NCBI GenBank assembly: GCA_028696755.1
Contig: JAQVGK010000108.1
Location: 1 to 9,213, forward strand
DNA from: Bacteroidales bacterium
GTDB taxonomy: Bacteria; Bacteroidota; Bacteroidia; Bacteroidales; ML635J-15
Direction: 5' to 3'
DNA length: 9,213 nt
The notes under the pieces were generated by a model, which did not search any database, was not told the DNA's origin, and worked only from the letters and a program-made list of their open reading frames with translations. Positions 1-7,739 of the stretch are shown piece after piece. Both the position numbers and the translations under genes were made by a program. The first letter of the stretch is position 1. Each line of letters opens with the position of its first letter.

Positions 1-17
1 GCATACAGGAGGGCAGC

Positions 18-263
18 ATGAGTTATCAACATTTTTTTAAAGTTATGAGTCTCCCCCAGCCCCCCTCTTTTCAACAATACAACTATCTTTGTATAAATTG
101 TTGTCCAGCAATAGTAGACCACCTCAAAAATGCCTTGATCAAACAGCTTTACTTATTCTTGATGACGAAAGAAAATAGCTGGAAAACAAAAGCCTTTAAA
201 TGGAATGATATACAAAGAGAATTAATAGACCAATTTGGAGAGCGCTATGAAAAATACACCTAG
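18..263 (+). CDS. Doubtful short hypothetical protein (81 aa)
   Basis: I do not recognise this product. The ATG at 18 follows AGGAGG (7-12) by five bases, although Bacteroidota usually do not depend on such a site. The frame is also open to the left edge of the window, so this could be the tail of a longer gene. The first half is hydrophobic and Cys-containing. The second half (from about residue 49) is charged and looks helical. There is no signal peptide and no motif I can name. The stop lies 14 bases before a large palindrome, in a region otherwise made of repeats and transposase debris. It may therefore be a fragment of a mobile-element gene or not coding at all. Confidence 0.22.
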   Translation: MSYQHFFKVMSLPQPPSFQQYNYLCINCCPAIVDHLKNALIKQLYLFLMTKENSWKTKAFKWNDIQRELIDQFGERYEKYT

Positions 264-277
264 AAAATATCTTTATC

Positions 278-328
278 TTTGCAGGGAACAGCCCTCCGCC
301 CTACGGGCTCCGGGCTGTTCCCTGCAAA
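278..328. repeat. Nested REP-like palindrome, 17-bp perfect arms
   Basis: The left arm (278-294) and right arm (312-328) are perfect 17-base reverse complements around GCAGGGAACAGCCC. The 17-base spacer contains a smaller hairpin, GCCC (298-301) with loop TAC and GGGC (305-308). The element is far more GC-rich than its surroundings. This architecture resembles REP/BIME-type elements or the end of a palindromic insertion. It has no T-run directly after either arm, so it is not a classic intrinsic terminator by itself. No copy is visible elsewhere in the window. Confidence 0.7.
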
Positions 329-362
329 AGTGTCACCAAATGGTGAAATGACACACTTTTTT
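326..362 (+). terminator. Bulged hairpin with T-run, possible terminator
   Basis: An outer stem AAAAGTG (326-332) pairs with CACTTTT (354-360). An inner stem TCACC (333-337) pairs with GGTGA (342-346) around an AAAT loop. A seven-base bulge lies on the 3' side. Six T follow at 357-362, giving the look of an intrinsic terminator on the plus strand. It abuts the large palindrome and could end transcription entering from the left. The bulge and the pairing of part of the T-run make it a weak case. Confidence 0.35.
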
Positions 363-486
363 GAACACTCCCGTACAAAGAAAACTCTTGGAATTGATAT
401 ACTTATTATACAAGAACAATACCGTTTACCAGAAAGACTACGAAGAAAGCAAAAGAGTGCAACTACAGGTAGTTAACACTCTTTAG
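352..486 (+). pseudogene. C-terminal remnant resembling an IS110/IS116/IS902 transposase
   Basis: In the frame starting at 352, after an in-frame TGA at 349-351, about 44 codons are open to a TAG at 484-486. The peptide contains TPVQRKLLELIYLLYKNN followed by VYQKDYEE. The pattern of a basic RKLL helix, a hydrophobic stretch and a short charged tail is like the extreme C-terminus of IS110-family transposases of Bacteroidota, as I remember them. No start codon and no catalytic RuvC-like DEDD or Ser regions are present, so this can only be a decayed fragment. The sequence just before it is the hairpin at 326-362, not coding sequence. The assignment rests on a short motif and needs a database comparison. 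Confidence 0.45.
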
Positions 487-557
487 AAACTAGCACAAGG
501 CCGTTTTGAGTTACAAAGATAAAAAATATCAGATTTTAATTGGATTTTAACACAGAA

Positions 558-700
558 TCTCCGCTCAGTGCAGCGCAAGCTCAGCCACCAGGCTTCGACA
601 TGGTTCGGCATCTCGACAAGCCTGTCTTCCAACAGTCGTCAGGCAAGCTCGATGCATCGCAGGCTCCCTTCGATGGGCTCAGGGCGGCGCACCACAAGCG
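558..700. repeat. GC-rich island of REP-like GGCTTCGACA / GGGCTCAGGG motifs
   Basis: This block is much richer in GC than both flanks. It carries several related pieces of the type that scatters through intergenic regions of many Bacteroidota. These include CGCTCAGTGCAGCGCAAGCTCAGCC (written here by position, 562-586), GGCTTCGACA (591-600), TCTCGACAAGCC (611-622) and CCCTTCGATGGGCTCAGGG (667-685). GGCTTCGACAT (591-601) and ATCTCGACAAGCC (610-622) can fold back on each other imperfectly, and CGATGCATCG (650-659) is a perfect 10-base palindrome. There is no open frame across it. It is most likely a degenerate, composite repetitive element. Confidence 0.5.
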
Positions 701-879
701 TTAATAGCAAATCCTGCTTCTTTTTCTAGGGCTTCATGAAAGAAAAATTATTGGTTGACACAGTTAAACAAACGGACTTGCAGATAGGACTTGACTGCTG
801 CCATTTGCTATTGTTATCAGCCTGAATGAGTTTTACTTTGTCATATTTCACTTAATAGCCAGTATGATTTAATAAATTT

Positions 880-907
880 CCCTTTGTGTTGTTCCAAGAC
901 AAAGAGG
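880..907 (-). terminator. Weak hairpin downstream of the CsgG-like gene
   Basis: On the plus strand CCCTTTGT (880-887) pairs with ACAAAGAGG (899-907), with one bulged base. The hairpin begins 14 bases after the stop of the last minus-strand gene, which is where a terminator would be expected. The sequence that follows on the minus strand is AT-rich but lacks a true T-run, so termination is only a possibility. Confidence 0.25.
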
Positions 908-920
908 TACAATAAGTACT

Positions 921-2054
921 TTATGGTTTCTTTCCTGTTGCGTTAGAATAATCAAGTTTCGAAACGTTATATTTTAAAGGAGAAAAATTTAATAATTTCT
1001 TGAGTTTATCTATAGCATTTTTTTCTGCTACACTTAATACATCGAAATCTGATGATAAACGAGTTTTAAAGGTTTCTAATTCTTTATTTTTTTCGCTTGA
1101 TTCTAATAATCCAGATAATATTATAAGAGTTTTATCTGTGTTATTACCTCTATTCCATTGATCCCTAACGCTATTAAAAGAATATTTATTCAATGTAATA
1201 TCATTAATTTGATCATAATCAGTAAACCCTTCTGTTAAAGCTTTCCCTACGATATTTTGTGTGATAATTATTTTTTGGGATTTTATATCGATTACCTTAA
1301 AAGATAATTGAACAACTGCTTCCTTTTGAACATATCTGCCTATATAATAATTGCCTTTTATTATTCTATCATCAATTTTCTCTATACCATATTCATAAAT
1401 ATTCCCAGTAATAACAGCATCAACATTAGCTAATTTGCCTATTCGAACTGCATCATAGTCACTGATATAATTGTTATATATTTGATTTTCATGCATTAAT
1501 CTTACCAAGTCCATCCGATCAAAAACCTTGTAATTGTTTTGTTTCATAATCTCTTCTGAAATGTAATCAGCAATTTTGTCACCAGCACCATGATATAACG
1601 AATTATTTGAAAAACTTAAAATAGCAAGATTTCTTATACCTTCGTAAGAAATTTGAAAATCTACCCAAAAATTGCCAATATCTTTCACGCCTATAAAAGC
1701 TGTTAAATTAGCAGGATTTCTATCAAGGTCAATGTCTTCAAAGTAGAGTAAATATTTTAAATCTCTCCATAAACTACTTTCAAAAGTGGGATTTAATTTT
1801 TTTTTCAAATAACATATATTTGAACTAAGGGACTTATGGGCAACAAATCTTCTTTCTCCTTTATACTGAACCTTTAAATAGCATTCAATTGGAATATCTT
1901 TCTTTTCGTTAATGACAAAAGTGTGAAGAAATTCAATTGCTGCTTTGTTGTTTCTAGAAGTTTCTATCACTTCAAACTTACGCATCTCAATACTTTGAGA
2001 AAATGTTGAGGTAGCTAGATGAACTAAACAAATTAGTATTAATTTTATTTTCAT
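921..2054 (-). CDS. Secreted CsgG-like protein
   Basis: The protein has 377 residues. Residues 1-20 form a signal peptide that ends ATSTFSQ, typical of signal peptidase I sites in Bacteroidota. There is no lipobox Cys, so unlike classical CsgG it is not a lipoprotein. Residues about 140-275 match the CsgG/TolB-N type fold: an NLAILSFSNN strand, a helix with GDKIADYISEEIM, the YKVFDR strand, a helix with LVRLMHENQ, then AVRIGKLANVDAVITGNIYEY, and a later strand VQLSFKVIDIKSQKII. Residues 21-135 and 280-377 are unassigned, and the tail is charged and helical. CsgG forms the curli export channel, but many CsgG-like proteins are periplasmic subunits of unknown role. Without a lipid anchor or an obvious transmembrane hairpin, I do not call this an export pore. 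It is the last gene of the minus-strand block, 70 bases after the small secreted protein. The family-level assignment is fairly secure and the function is open. Confidence 0.8.
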   Translation of the reverse strand: MKIKLILICLVHLATSTFSQSIEMRKFEVIETSRNNKAAIEFLHTFVINEKKDIPIECYLKVQYKGERRFVAHKSLSSNICYLKKKLNPTFESSLWRDLKYLLYFEDIDLDRNPANLTAFIGVKDIGNFWVDFQISYEGIRNLAILSFSNNSLYHGAGDKIADYISEEIMKQNNYKVFDRMDLVRLMHENQIYNNYISDYDAVRIGKLANVDAVITGNIYEYGIEKIDDRIIKGNYYIGRYVQKEAVVQLSFKVIDIKSQKIIITQNIVGKALTEGFTDYDQINDITLNKYSFNSVRDQWNRGNNTDKTLIILSGLLESSEKNKELETFKTRLSSDFDVLSVAEKNAIDKLKKLLNFSPLKYNVSKLDYSNATGKKP

Positions 2055-2124
2055 ATTTATGTAATTTTCATTTTATTATCTTCCCTATTCTTGATTTTTT
2101 TGTGAAAGTTCAGGATAGAACTGT

Positions 2125-2685
2125 TCACTCACTCCAATAAATAACAATCTTTTGGATTCTAATATGCATCTCATCAGAAAAAACTCTAAATGCGCCTATC
2201 AAATGCAATGGTACAGTTGGTCTAATTGAAATATTATATGTAGAACCATGCAAGTAATGATTCCCTGTGAGATCCTTAGTATTTATTTTAAAAAAATACT
2301 TCCCTTTATACGATTTACTATAGGTGTTGCCACTAGTGCTAGTTTCAACTTCTAATCGAATATTTCCATTATAAACCTCTCCAATCACATCAATAGTCAC
2401 GATTTTTGCTCCATTAAAGGGGTTGCCTAGTTGTAAAAATAATCTGCCTGAATTTGATTTATTAATATTAGCCTTCAAAATAATACCTTGATTATCCGAT
2501 TTGAATCCGTCTCCAGTAATTTGAGCTATATATATAATATCTGGCCTATAACCATTAATACTGCCAAGGACACCACTTTTGCTATTGGGTGCTTTGAAGT
2601 CGATATTTGTTATTCTTTGAGATAAAACTTCTTGAGAAAAAAGTATGGTTATAATCATTAAAGTATAAAACGATTTTGCTTTCAT
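2125..2685 (-). CDS. Small secreted beta-rich protein of unknown family
   Basis: I do not recognise this family. I place the start at the ATG at 2685, because it puts a standard signal peptide (MKAKSFYTLMIITILF, cleaved after SQEVLSQ) at the N-terminus. The upstream in-frame ATG at 2706 would add seven residues (MYYKLYI) before it. The mature part is about 163 residues, rich in alternating hydrophobic strands and in Gly, Asn, Ser and Thr, with no Cys. It ends in IRIQKIVIYWSE. The pattern suggests a beta-sandwich or jelly roll, perhaps a binding module, but that is inference. It sits between the giant lipoprotein (186-base gap upstream) and the CsgG-like gene (70-base gap), on the same strand, so it is probably part of the same envelope system. 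Confidence 0.8.
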   Translation of the reverse strand: MKAKSFYTLMIITILFSQEVLSQRITNIDFKAPNSKSGVLGSINGYRPDIIYIAQITGDGFKSDNQGIILKANINKSNSGRLFLQLGNPFNGAKIVTIDVIGEVYNGNIRLEVETSTSGNTYSKSYKGKYFFKINTKDLTGNHYLHGSTYNISIRPTVPLHLIGAFRVFSDEMHIRIQKIVIYWSE

Positions 2686-2871
2686 AATGTATAATTTATA
2701 ATACAAAGTAAATTTTTGAATATTGAATGTTTATAGTATTGAAATATTTAACACAACTACAAGGTCTATAATAATTGCTATAAATAGTTTTGCATTAAAA
2801 TAATATTTGGAATTCGCATTTTTATAATGCACATATACTATTCGTATCATTCTCAATTATTTAAACATTGT
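2686..2871. other. 186-base gap, no gene
   Basis: This AT-rich gap separates the lipoprotein gene from the small secreted protein gene. A short perfect hairpin GCATT-TTTATAATGC-type lies at 2818-2832, with neither flank carrying a clear T-run. I found no full Bacteroidota promoter (TTTG then TAnnTTTG at about 19-21 bases). The gap is long enough for an independent promoter for the two downstream genes, but I cannot point to one. Confidence 0.4.
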
Positions 2872-5800
2872 TTATTGATCTTTAACGCATCGAACAGAAT
2901 ATCCAATAATTTTATCATTTACATTTTCTTCAATCATGCCTGCAGTATTGTGCATAAAGCGGCTTTTAGCTCCAGTTTCATTATAAGAAGTCGAACTCCA
3001 CCATTTTCCTGATGTACCTAAGCCGCCATAGGTGTCAGAATTTGCAGCTCTGTTTCCCCCCGGGTATCCAGTAAACCCACTTTCATTTGTGGCAGCATTG
3101 TTTGGTGAATCCCATCTAGGATGTGGGTCGGGTTCGGTATCTGTACTTTTCATCTTACCACCAGCAATAGCTTCACCACCTAAGAACGAAACCAGAACCG
3201 AAAATTCTGAATTGGTTGGCACATGCCAGCCGTCCGGGCAAAGATTGTTGTTATTAACTGTCGCATACCAATTATATAGGGCTCCATAACTATTTTTCCA
3301 CGAAATATTATTTTCATACCAAGCATATGCGCCTGTGGTATTAGCATTCCACAAATCATTATTTGAGCCCGGAAAATCAATTGAAACCCCATTACTATAT
3401 CTGGTAGTTTTAAGGTTTTCCTTCATCCAGCATTGCGTTCCAATTTGAATAGTTTCATATTGATTGCCATCAATATCGGATACATAAGGCGGGCAGCTGT
3501 TTTCAAGTACTTCTATATAAGTGATGTGTTGAGTATAACCATATTGATTGGAAACAGTTAAGGACAAAGTATAAGTGCCGCCATCTACAAAAGTATGTAC
3601 GGGGTTTTGCATGGTACTTGTGTTGCCATCCCCAAAATCCCAAAACCAATCGTCAATTTCTCCCGTTGATTCATCTATGAATTGAACTTCAAGCGGTGCT
3701 TCACCAGTCTGTGGCGTAAAAGAAAAATCAGCAACAGGAGGAGTTCCATCAACTGTAATATAATTATTTTTCACCTCTGTATCCTCTCCGAAGTTGTTAC
3801 TTACCGTTAAACTAACTGTGTATGAACCAGGCAAATCATATTGATGACTTGGGTGTTGCTGAGTGCTTGTATTACCGTCACCAAAATTCCACAGCCATTC
3901 AGCAGGGTCGTTAGTAGATTGGTCAGTAAAGTTAACATTCAGGGGAGCCTCTCCATTTAAAGGGTTAGCAGTAAAATCAGCTATAGGAGCTTCACCAGGT
4001 TCATCCACTGTGATGTAATTATTTTTCGTTTCGGTATCTTCACCAAATTCATTGCTTACGGTCAAACTAACAGTATAATTGCCCGATGTTGTGTATTGAT
4101 GACTTGGGTTTTGCTGTGTACTTGTATTACCGTCACCAAAATTCCACAGCCATTCAGTAGGATCATTGGTTGACAGGTCAGTAAAGATCACATTTAGAGG
4201 GGCATATCCATTTAAAGGATTAGCAGAGAAATCGGCTATAGGAGCTTCACCTGGTTCATCCACTGTGATGTAATTATTTTTCGTTTCGGTATCTTCGCCA
4301 AATTCATTACTTACGGTCAAACTAACAGTATAATTGCCCGGTGTTGTGTATTGATGACTTGGGTTTTGCTGTGTACTTGTGTTTCCATCACCAAAATCCC
4401 AAAGCCATTCAGTAGGATTATTGGCAGATTGGTCAGTAAAGTTAACATTAAGTGGTGCTTCTCCATTTAAAGGGTTCGCTGAGAAATTGGCAATAGGAGC
4501 TTCTCCTGCGGCATTTACCGTAACATAGTTGATCTTAGTTTCTGTATCCTCGCCAAATTCATTACTTGCTATTAAACTTATTGTATAGAAGCCAGATGAT
4601 TGGTATATATGACTTGGGTTTTGTAACGTACTTGTATTTCCATCACCGAAATCCCAAAGCCATTCAGTAGGATTATTGGCAGATTGGTCAGTAAAGTTAA
4701 CATTAAGTGGTGCTTCTCCATTTAAGGGATTAGCAGAGAAATCAGCTATAGGAGTTTCACCTGCTTCATCCACAGTGATATAATCATTCTTGGTTTCCGT
4801 ATCTTCACCAAATTCATTACCTATGGTAAGACTAACAGTATAGTTACCCGCTGATATGTATTGATGACTTGGATTTTGTTGTGTGCTGCTATTACCATCA
4901 CCAAAATCCCAAAGCCATTCAGTGGGGCTATTTAATGACTGATCAAAAAAGGAGACATTAAGAGGTGCCTGACCTGAAACAGGATTACCGGAAAAATAGG
5001 CAATGGGAGCTTCACCTTGTGCTGAAGTTGTGAATTCCATTTGAGTACCGTATCCTGTTCCCTCATTATTTGAAGCAAACGCCTTGATATAATATTTTGT
5101 TCCTGGATTAAGACCTGTAATATTGGCGACAAAACTACCAATACCATCGTCTGCAGTGTAGACCATATCATCAAGGTTTGGATCAGGCAAGGTGCTATAA
5201 ACTATTCCTCTGGCATATACAGCAGAGGAGCCTGAGTCGGATACCAGACCGGCTACAATCACGGATGATTCTGTGATATCTGAAAACATTACAGTTTCTA
5301 CTTGCGGGTATGACAAATCAGATGTTGTGAAACTGCGGACATTACCATAAGAAGTGCCTTTAGTGTTTGTAGCAAATGCAGAAACAAAATAAGTTTGATT
5401 TGGCGTTAGATTTAATAAGGTGCCAGAAAAGTTGTCTGAACCGCTTCCTAAAGCAATGACAATATCATCAATTGTAGGTTGATTGTTACTATTTGAATAG
5501 CATAATCCTTTTGATGTAATAGGAGCCCCGCCGTCACTAACAATTAATCCACCTGTTGTTGCGCTGAAAGGCGTAATGTTAATAACATTTTCCGTTGTAA
5601 GCGTTGCAATTTGAGTCATCTGACCGCTGTTTGAAGCAATCACTTTATCAAATCGAAACAATTCAGTATTATAATCTGCAAGTGAGAAACTAAATATTTC
5701 AACCTTAAAGCCTAAGGTGCCATCAATTCCGCTAATCAGATTGTAGTTCCAGGTTGGCGGATTGATTTGACCATCAAAAACCAAATCTGGTTTTACATCC

Positions 5801-6831
5801 ATATAAGGGCCTGCAATACTGGCAATTGTAACCTTGACAGAAGGCTTTACATAAATTATTGCACTACTGGCAGCATTTGCCGTCCAGTTGGTTTGTAGCT
5901 GTCCTGCCTCCAGTGATTTATTCCAAAGAGTTGACCAACCTTGCTCATTTTGATATTCAGCACCAAAAGTAACTGAAGCTTGTGAGTTTAAACCAGTTTG
6001 GATATTACCAGCTGCCTGAGCGTTGAAAATAATTCCAGCATCAAATCCAAGTTCTATATAAAAAGGAACAACCCCCATCCATAATGGACCGATATCAAAA
6101 TTGATCAGACTCACCTCTTCGTTATATTCAAGATTATTATCGATTGAAAATTCGGCCAGAAAATTCATTGACAAGTTACCAGTAGCACCAATTGTGAGAG
6201 ACTTTATACCACTCGGTATTCCAACCCAATTGGTTGATAAATCAAGTTGTCTGATTATTTCTGGTTGAAAATTGATATTACCTTCCACTATTTTAGCTAA
6301 GACATTCGTGTTTCCTATACTTTCGTCAATTAGGACAGTATTATCCAGATTGATGAGGCCTGCAGTACTTTTAAAACTTGCATTCGGAATTATATAGTTT
6401 ATTTTTACAGGAGCTGTTTGAGTTTTTGTATAAGCCTTCATTTGAGCAAAATCAATTTTAATAGTATCATTAATTAATAATCGCTCAAATGCATCAGTAA
6501 GAGATGCCTGCTCTGTTTCCAATTCAATTTGATCAGACAAATAAGTAATTTTCATGATTTTACGAATATACCCTTTGCCAGTTTGTCCAATGATTACATC
6601 ACCTACTTTTAAATCTGATAATTCAGGATTACTTGTAAATGTATAATTGTTGTTAACGATCGATAATGGTTCGCCAATAGTAACAGAATCAATTACTTTT
6701 ACATTTTCATGAAGCATGTCATCGCTACTAAATCTTTCAATTTCCTGTAGATCTTTTTTGCATGAAATAAATGGAATCAAAGTTGCAATTAAGATGATAA
6801 GCAAGACTTTGTAGATCAGAATGGTTTTCAT
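2872..6831 (-). CDS. Giant surface lipoprotein: FnIII-like x2, PKD x6, FISUMP
   Basis: The protein has 1319 residues. A lipoprotein signal peptide ends in the lipobox FISC, with Cys24 as the lipidated residue. It is followed by KKD, which loosely resembles the charged surface-export signals known for Bacteroidota lipoproteins. Residues 25-412 are an unassigned beta-rich region, containing a VGDVIIG segment near the start. Residues 414-503 and 508-602 are two fibronectin-III-like domains ending in SFTT and EFTT. Six PKD domains start near residues 608, 693, 778, 863, 948 and 1031, each with a W(D/N)FGDGN core (first at 641-647). Residues 1114-1319 form a FISUMP domain, from DIDGNQYETIQIG to the terminal GYSVRCVKDQ. 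Such chains are typically extended adhesive or binding stalks with a terminal recognition domain. The start lies 11 bases after the stop of the beta-barrel gene, implying co-transcription and possibly a working pair. Ligand and exact role are unknown. Confidence 0.92.
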   Translation of the reverse strand: MKTILIYKVLLIILIATLIPFISCKKDLQEIERFSSDDMLHENVKVIDSVTIGEPLSIVNNNYTFTSNPELSDLKVGDVIIGQTGKGYIRKIMKITYLSDQIELETEQASLTDAFERLLINDTIKIDFAQMKAYTKTQTAPVKINYIIPNASFKSTAGLINLDNTVLIDESIGNTNVLAKIVEGNINFQPEIIRQLDLSTNWVGIPSGIKSLTIGATGNLSMNFLAEFSIDNNLEYNEEVSLINFDIGPLWMGVVPFYIELGFDAGIIFNAQAAGNIQTGLNSQASVTFGAEYQNEQGWSTLWNKSLEAGQLQTNWTANAASSAIIYVKPSVKVTIASIAGPYMDVKPDLVFDGQINPPTWNYNLISGIDGTLGFKVEIFSFSLADYNTELFRFDKVIASNSGQMTQIATLTTENVINITPFSATTGGLIVSDGGAPITSKGLCYSNSNNQPTIDDIVIALGSGSDNFSGTLLNLTPNQTYFVSAFATNTKGTSYGNVRSFTTSDLSYPQVETVMFSDITESSVIVAGLVSDSGSSAVYARGIVYSTLPDPNLDDMVYTADDGIGSFVANITGLNPGTKYYIKAFASNNEGTGYGTQMEFTTSAQGEAPIAYFSGNPVSGQAPLNVSFFDQSLNSPTEWLWDFGDGNSSTQQNPSHQYISAGNYTVSLTIGNEFGEDTETKNDYITVDEAGETPIADFSANPLNGEAPLNVNFTDQSANNPTEWLWDFGDGNTSTLQNPSHIYQSSGFYTISLIASNEFGEDTETKINYVTVNAAGEAPIANFSANPLNGEAPLNVNFTDQSANNPTEWLWDFGDGNTSTQQNPSHQYTTPGNYTVSLTVSNEFGEDTETKNNYITVDEPGEAPIADFSANPLNGYAPLNVIFTDLSTNDPTEWLWNFGDGNTSTQQNPSHQYTTSGNYTVSLTVSNEFGEDTETKNNYITVDEPGEAPIADFTANPLNGEAPLNVNFTDQSTNDPAEWLWNFGDGNTSTQQHPSHQYDLPGSYTVSLTVSNNFGEDTEVKNNYITVDGTPPVADFSFTPQTGEAPLEVQFIDESTGEIDDWFWDFGDGNTSTMQNPVHTFVDGGTYTLSLTVSNQYGYTQHITYIEVLENSCPPYVSDIDGNQYETIQIGTQCWMKENLKTTRYSNGVSIDFPGSNNDLWNANTTGAYAWYENNISWKNSYGALYNWYATVNNNNLCPDGWHVPTNSEFSVLVSFLGGEAIAGGKMKSTDTEPDPHPRWDSPNNAATNESGFTGYPGGNRAANSDTYGGLGTSGKWWSSTSYNETGAKSRFMHNTAGMIEENVNDKIIGYSVRCVKDQ
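3753..5010 (-). repeat. Five 255-base tandem PKD-coding repeats
   Basis: The DNA encoding the DFGDG core recurs at 3875, 4130, 4385, 4640 and 4895, exactly 255 bases (85 codons) apart. The sixth, more diverged unit core is at 3626, 249 bases from its neighbour. Adjacent units are nearly identical over long stretches: about 4006-4128 against 4261-4383, and about 4385-4470 against 4640-4725. This is much closer than protein selection alone would need. The tract is therefore prone to recombination and to assembly collapse or expansion. Confidence 0.9.
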
Positions 6832-6842
6832 ATGTTTTTGTT

Positions 6843-7652
6843 TTAGAATTTAAAAATAAAATCAAAAGAAAGCTGTAAACCTTCCCTGCCCGGAAATAAA
6901 TCTTTGGAGTAACTAATTGGCTCAGAAGTGGTATTGTCAATCAAAATACTTTTATTTAACTCACGAACATAAGAATCGAAGAAATAGTAATTTAATCCAA
7001 TACCGAAACCATATCTATCTATGAATACTGCCGCTTTCATTCCAGGCTTGAAATAAATTGTTCTTAAACCATCAATATTGTTGTCAAACAGTAAGTTATC
7101 TGTTTGAGGCAATTCTATGCCAGTTTCAAAATCAGGAGTAAAGACGAATTTTGCTTCAGATGAAATATTTCCATCTATATCAAGTGCAATGCCTAAACCA
7201 AAGCCATGAAAAATTGCTTTTGTGTAAAGTTTAGGAGAAGACATGTACATTGATTTATAAGCTTGTTGTGAAAAATGGTAAGAAAATTTGATGCTTAAGG
7301 ATTCTACTAAATTGGGAAAATAGCGTGCAGGATAAAATCCATATGTCAATTTACCACCCCTGATATTTAACAGATTTGCACTTATTGAAATATAATTTGG
7401 ATAGAAGCTTTTTCTTGATCTTTTGTAGGACGGAATAATGCTTCTACTTTTAAATTGGAATTGCAGGTTATTCGTAGTAGTATTTTTTTTCAACGTAATT
7501 GATGATACATGATGTGAACGAATGATTTGTTTATTACTCGTATTTAGAATCTCCATTTTTGCGCCATCAACATTAATAGCTGTCATACAAATGATTATAC
7601 AAATCGAGAAAACCAACGATTTTTTATAATACTCAAATTTTACTTTTTGCAT
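6843..7652 (-). CDS. Small outer-membrane beta-barrel protein
   Basis: The protein has 269 residues. A signal peptide spans residues 1-30 (basic YYKK, then a hydrophobic SLVFSICIIICM core), with cleavage probably near GAK. The residues to about 83 are polar. From there to the end the chain is a run of alternating amphipathic strands with turns, for example YISISANLL, LSIKFSYHF, FGLGIALDI, GMKAAVFI and GFGIGLNYYFF. It ends in LQLSFDFIFKF with a terminal Phe, the usual signature of an outer-membrane barrel recognised by the BAM complex. The size suggests about 10-12 strands. No family is recognisable. It lies 11 bases upstream of the giant lipoprotein gene, so a structural or export partnership is plausible but inferred. 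The chosen ATG gives a normal signal peptide. Confidence 0.82.
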   Translation of the reverse strand: MQKVKFEYYKKSLVFSICIIICMTAINVDGAKMEILNTSNKQIIRSHHVSSITLKKNTTTNNLQFQFKSRSIIPSYKRSRKSFYPNYISISANLLNIRGGKLTYGFYPARYFPNLVESLSIKFSYHFSQQAYKSMYMSSPKLYTKAIFHGFGLGIALDIDGNISSEAKFVFTPDFETGIELPQTDNLLFDNNIDGLRTIYFKPGMKAAVFIDRYGFGIGLNYYFFDSYVRELNKSILIDNTTSEPISYSKDLFPGREGLQLSFDFIFKF

Positions 7653-7739
7653 AAGTTTACTTTTAGAACCTTCTTCATTAATTTTAATTTCATAATCCGA
7701 CTTATGTAGTCTGTTTTCACTTCTTGTTTATATCCTAAT

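Larger units (their letters stand above)
487..920. other. Gene-less stretch with GC-rich repeat island
   Basis: No convincing gene is present. The stretch holds the GC-rich island described separately (about 558-700), flanked by AT-rich sequence. On the minus strand a 22-codon open segment (747-679) reads FHEALEKEAGFAINACGAPP before a TGA inside the island. It looks coding in composition but has an in-frame stop just upstream and no start, so it may be a gene remnant. The segment 750-880 shows nothing else I can identify. Confidence 0.5.

Noticed and set aside
84..91. TATCTTTG -7-like box on the plus strand, also at 274-281 and, on the minus strand, at 514-521
   Set aside because: The box fits the Bacteroidota consensus, but none has a TTTG partner at the right distance and none precedes a convincing gene.
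2102..2128. Hairpin GTGAAAGTTC with GAACTGTTCAC at the stop of the small secreted gene
   Set aside because: It looks like a terminator, but on the minus strand it is followed by A, not T, so the polarity is wrong.
3032..3289. Open plus-strand frames across the lipoprotein, including 2827-3012 and 3032-3289
   Set aside because: They are antisense to a clear FISUMP-coding gene and show no signal, motif or start context of their own.
3875..4900. Regular repeats suggestive of a CRISPR array
   Set aside because: The 255-base period is in frame and codes for PKD domains, so it is a protein repeat.
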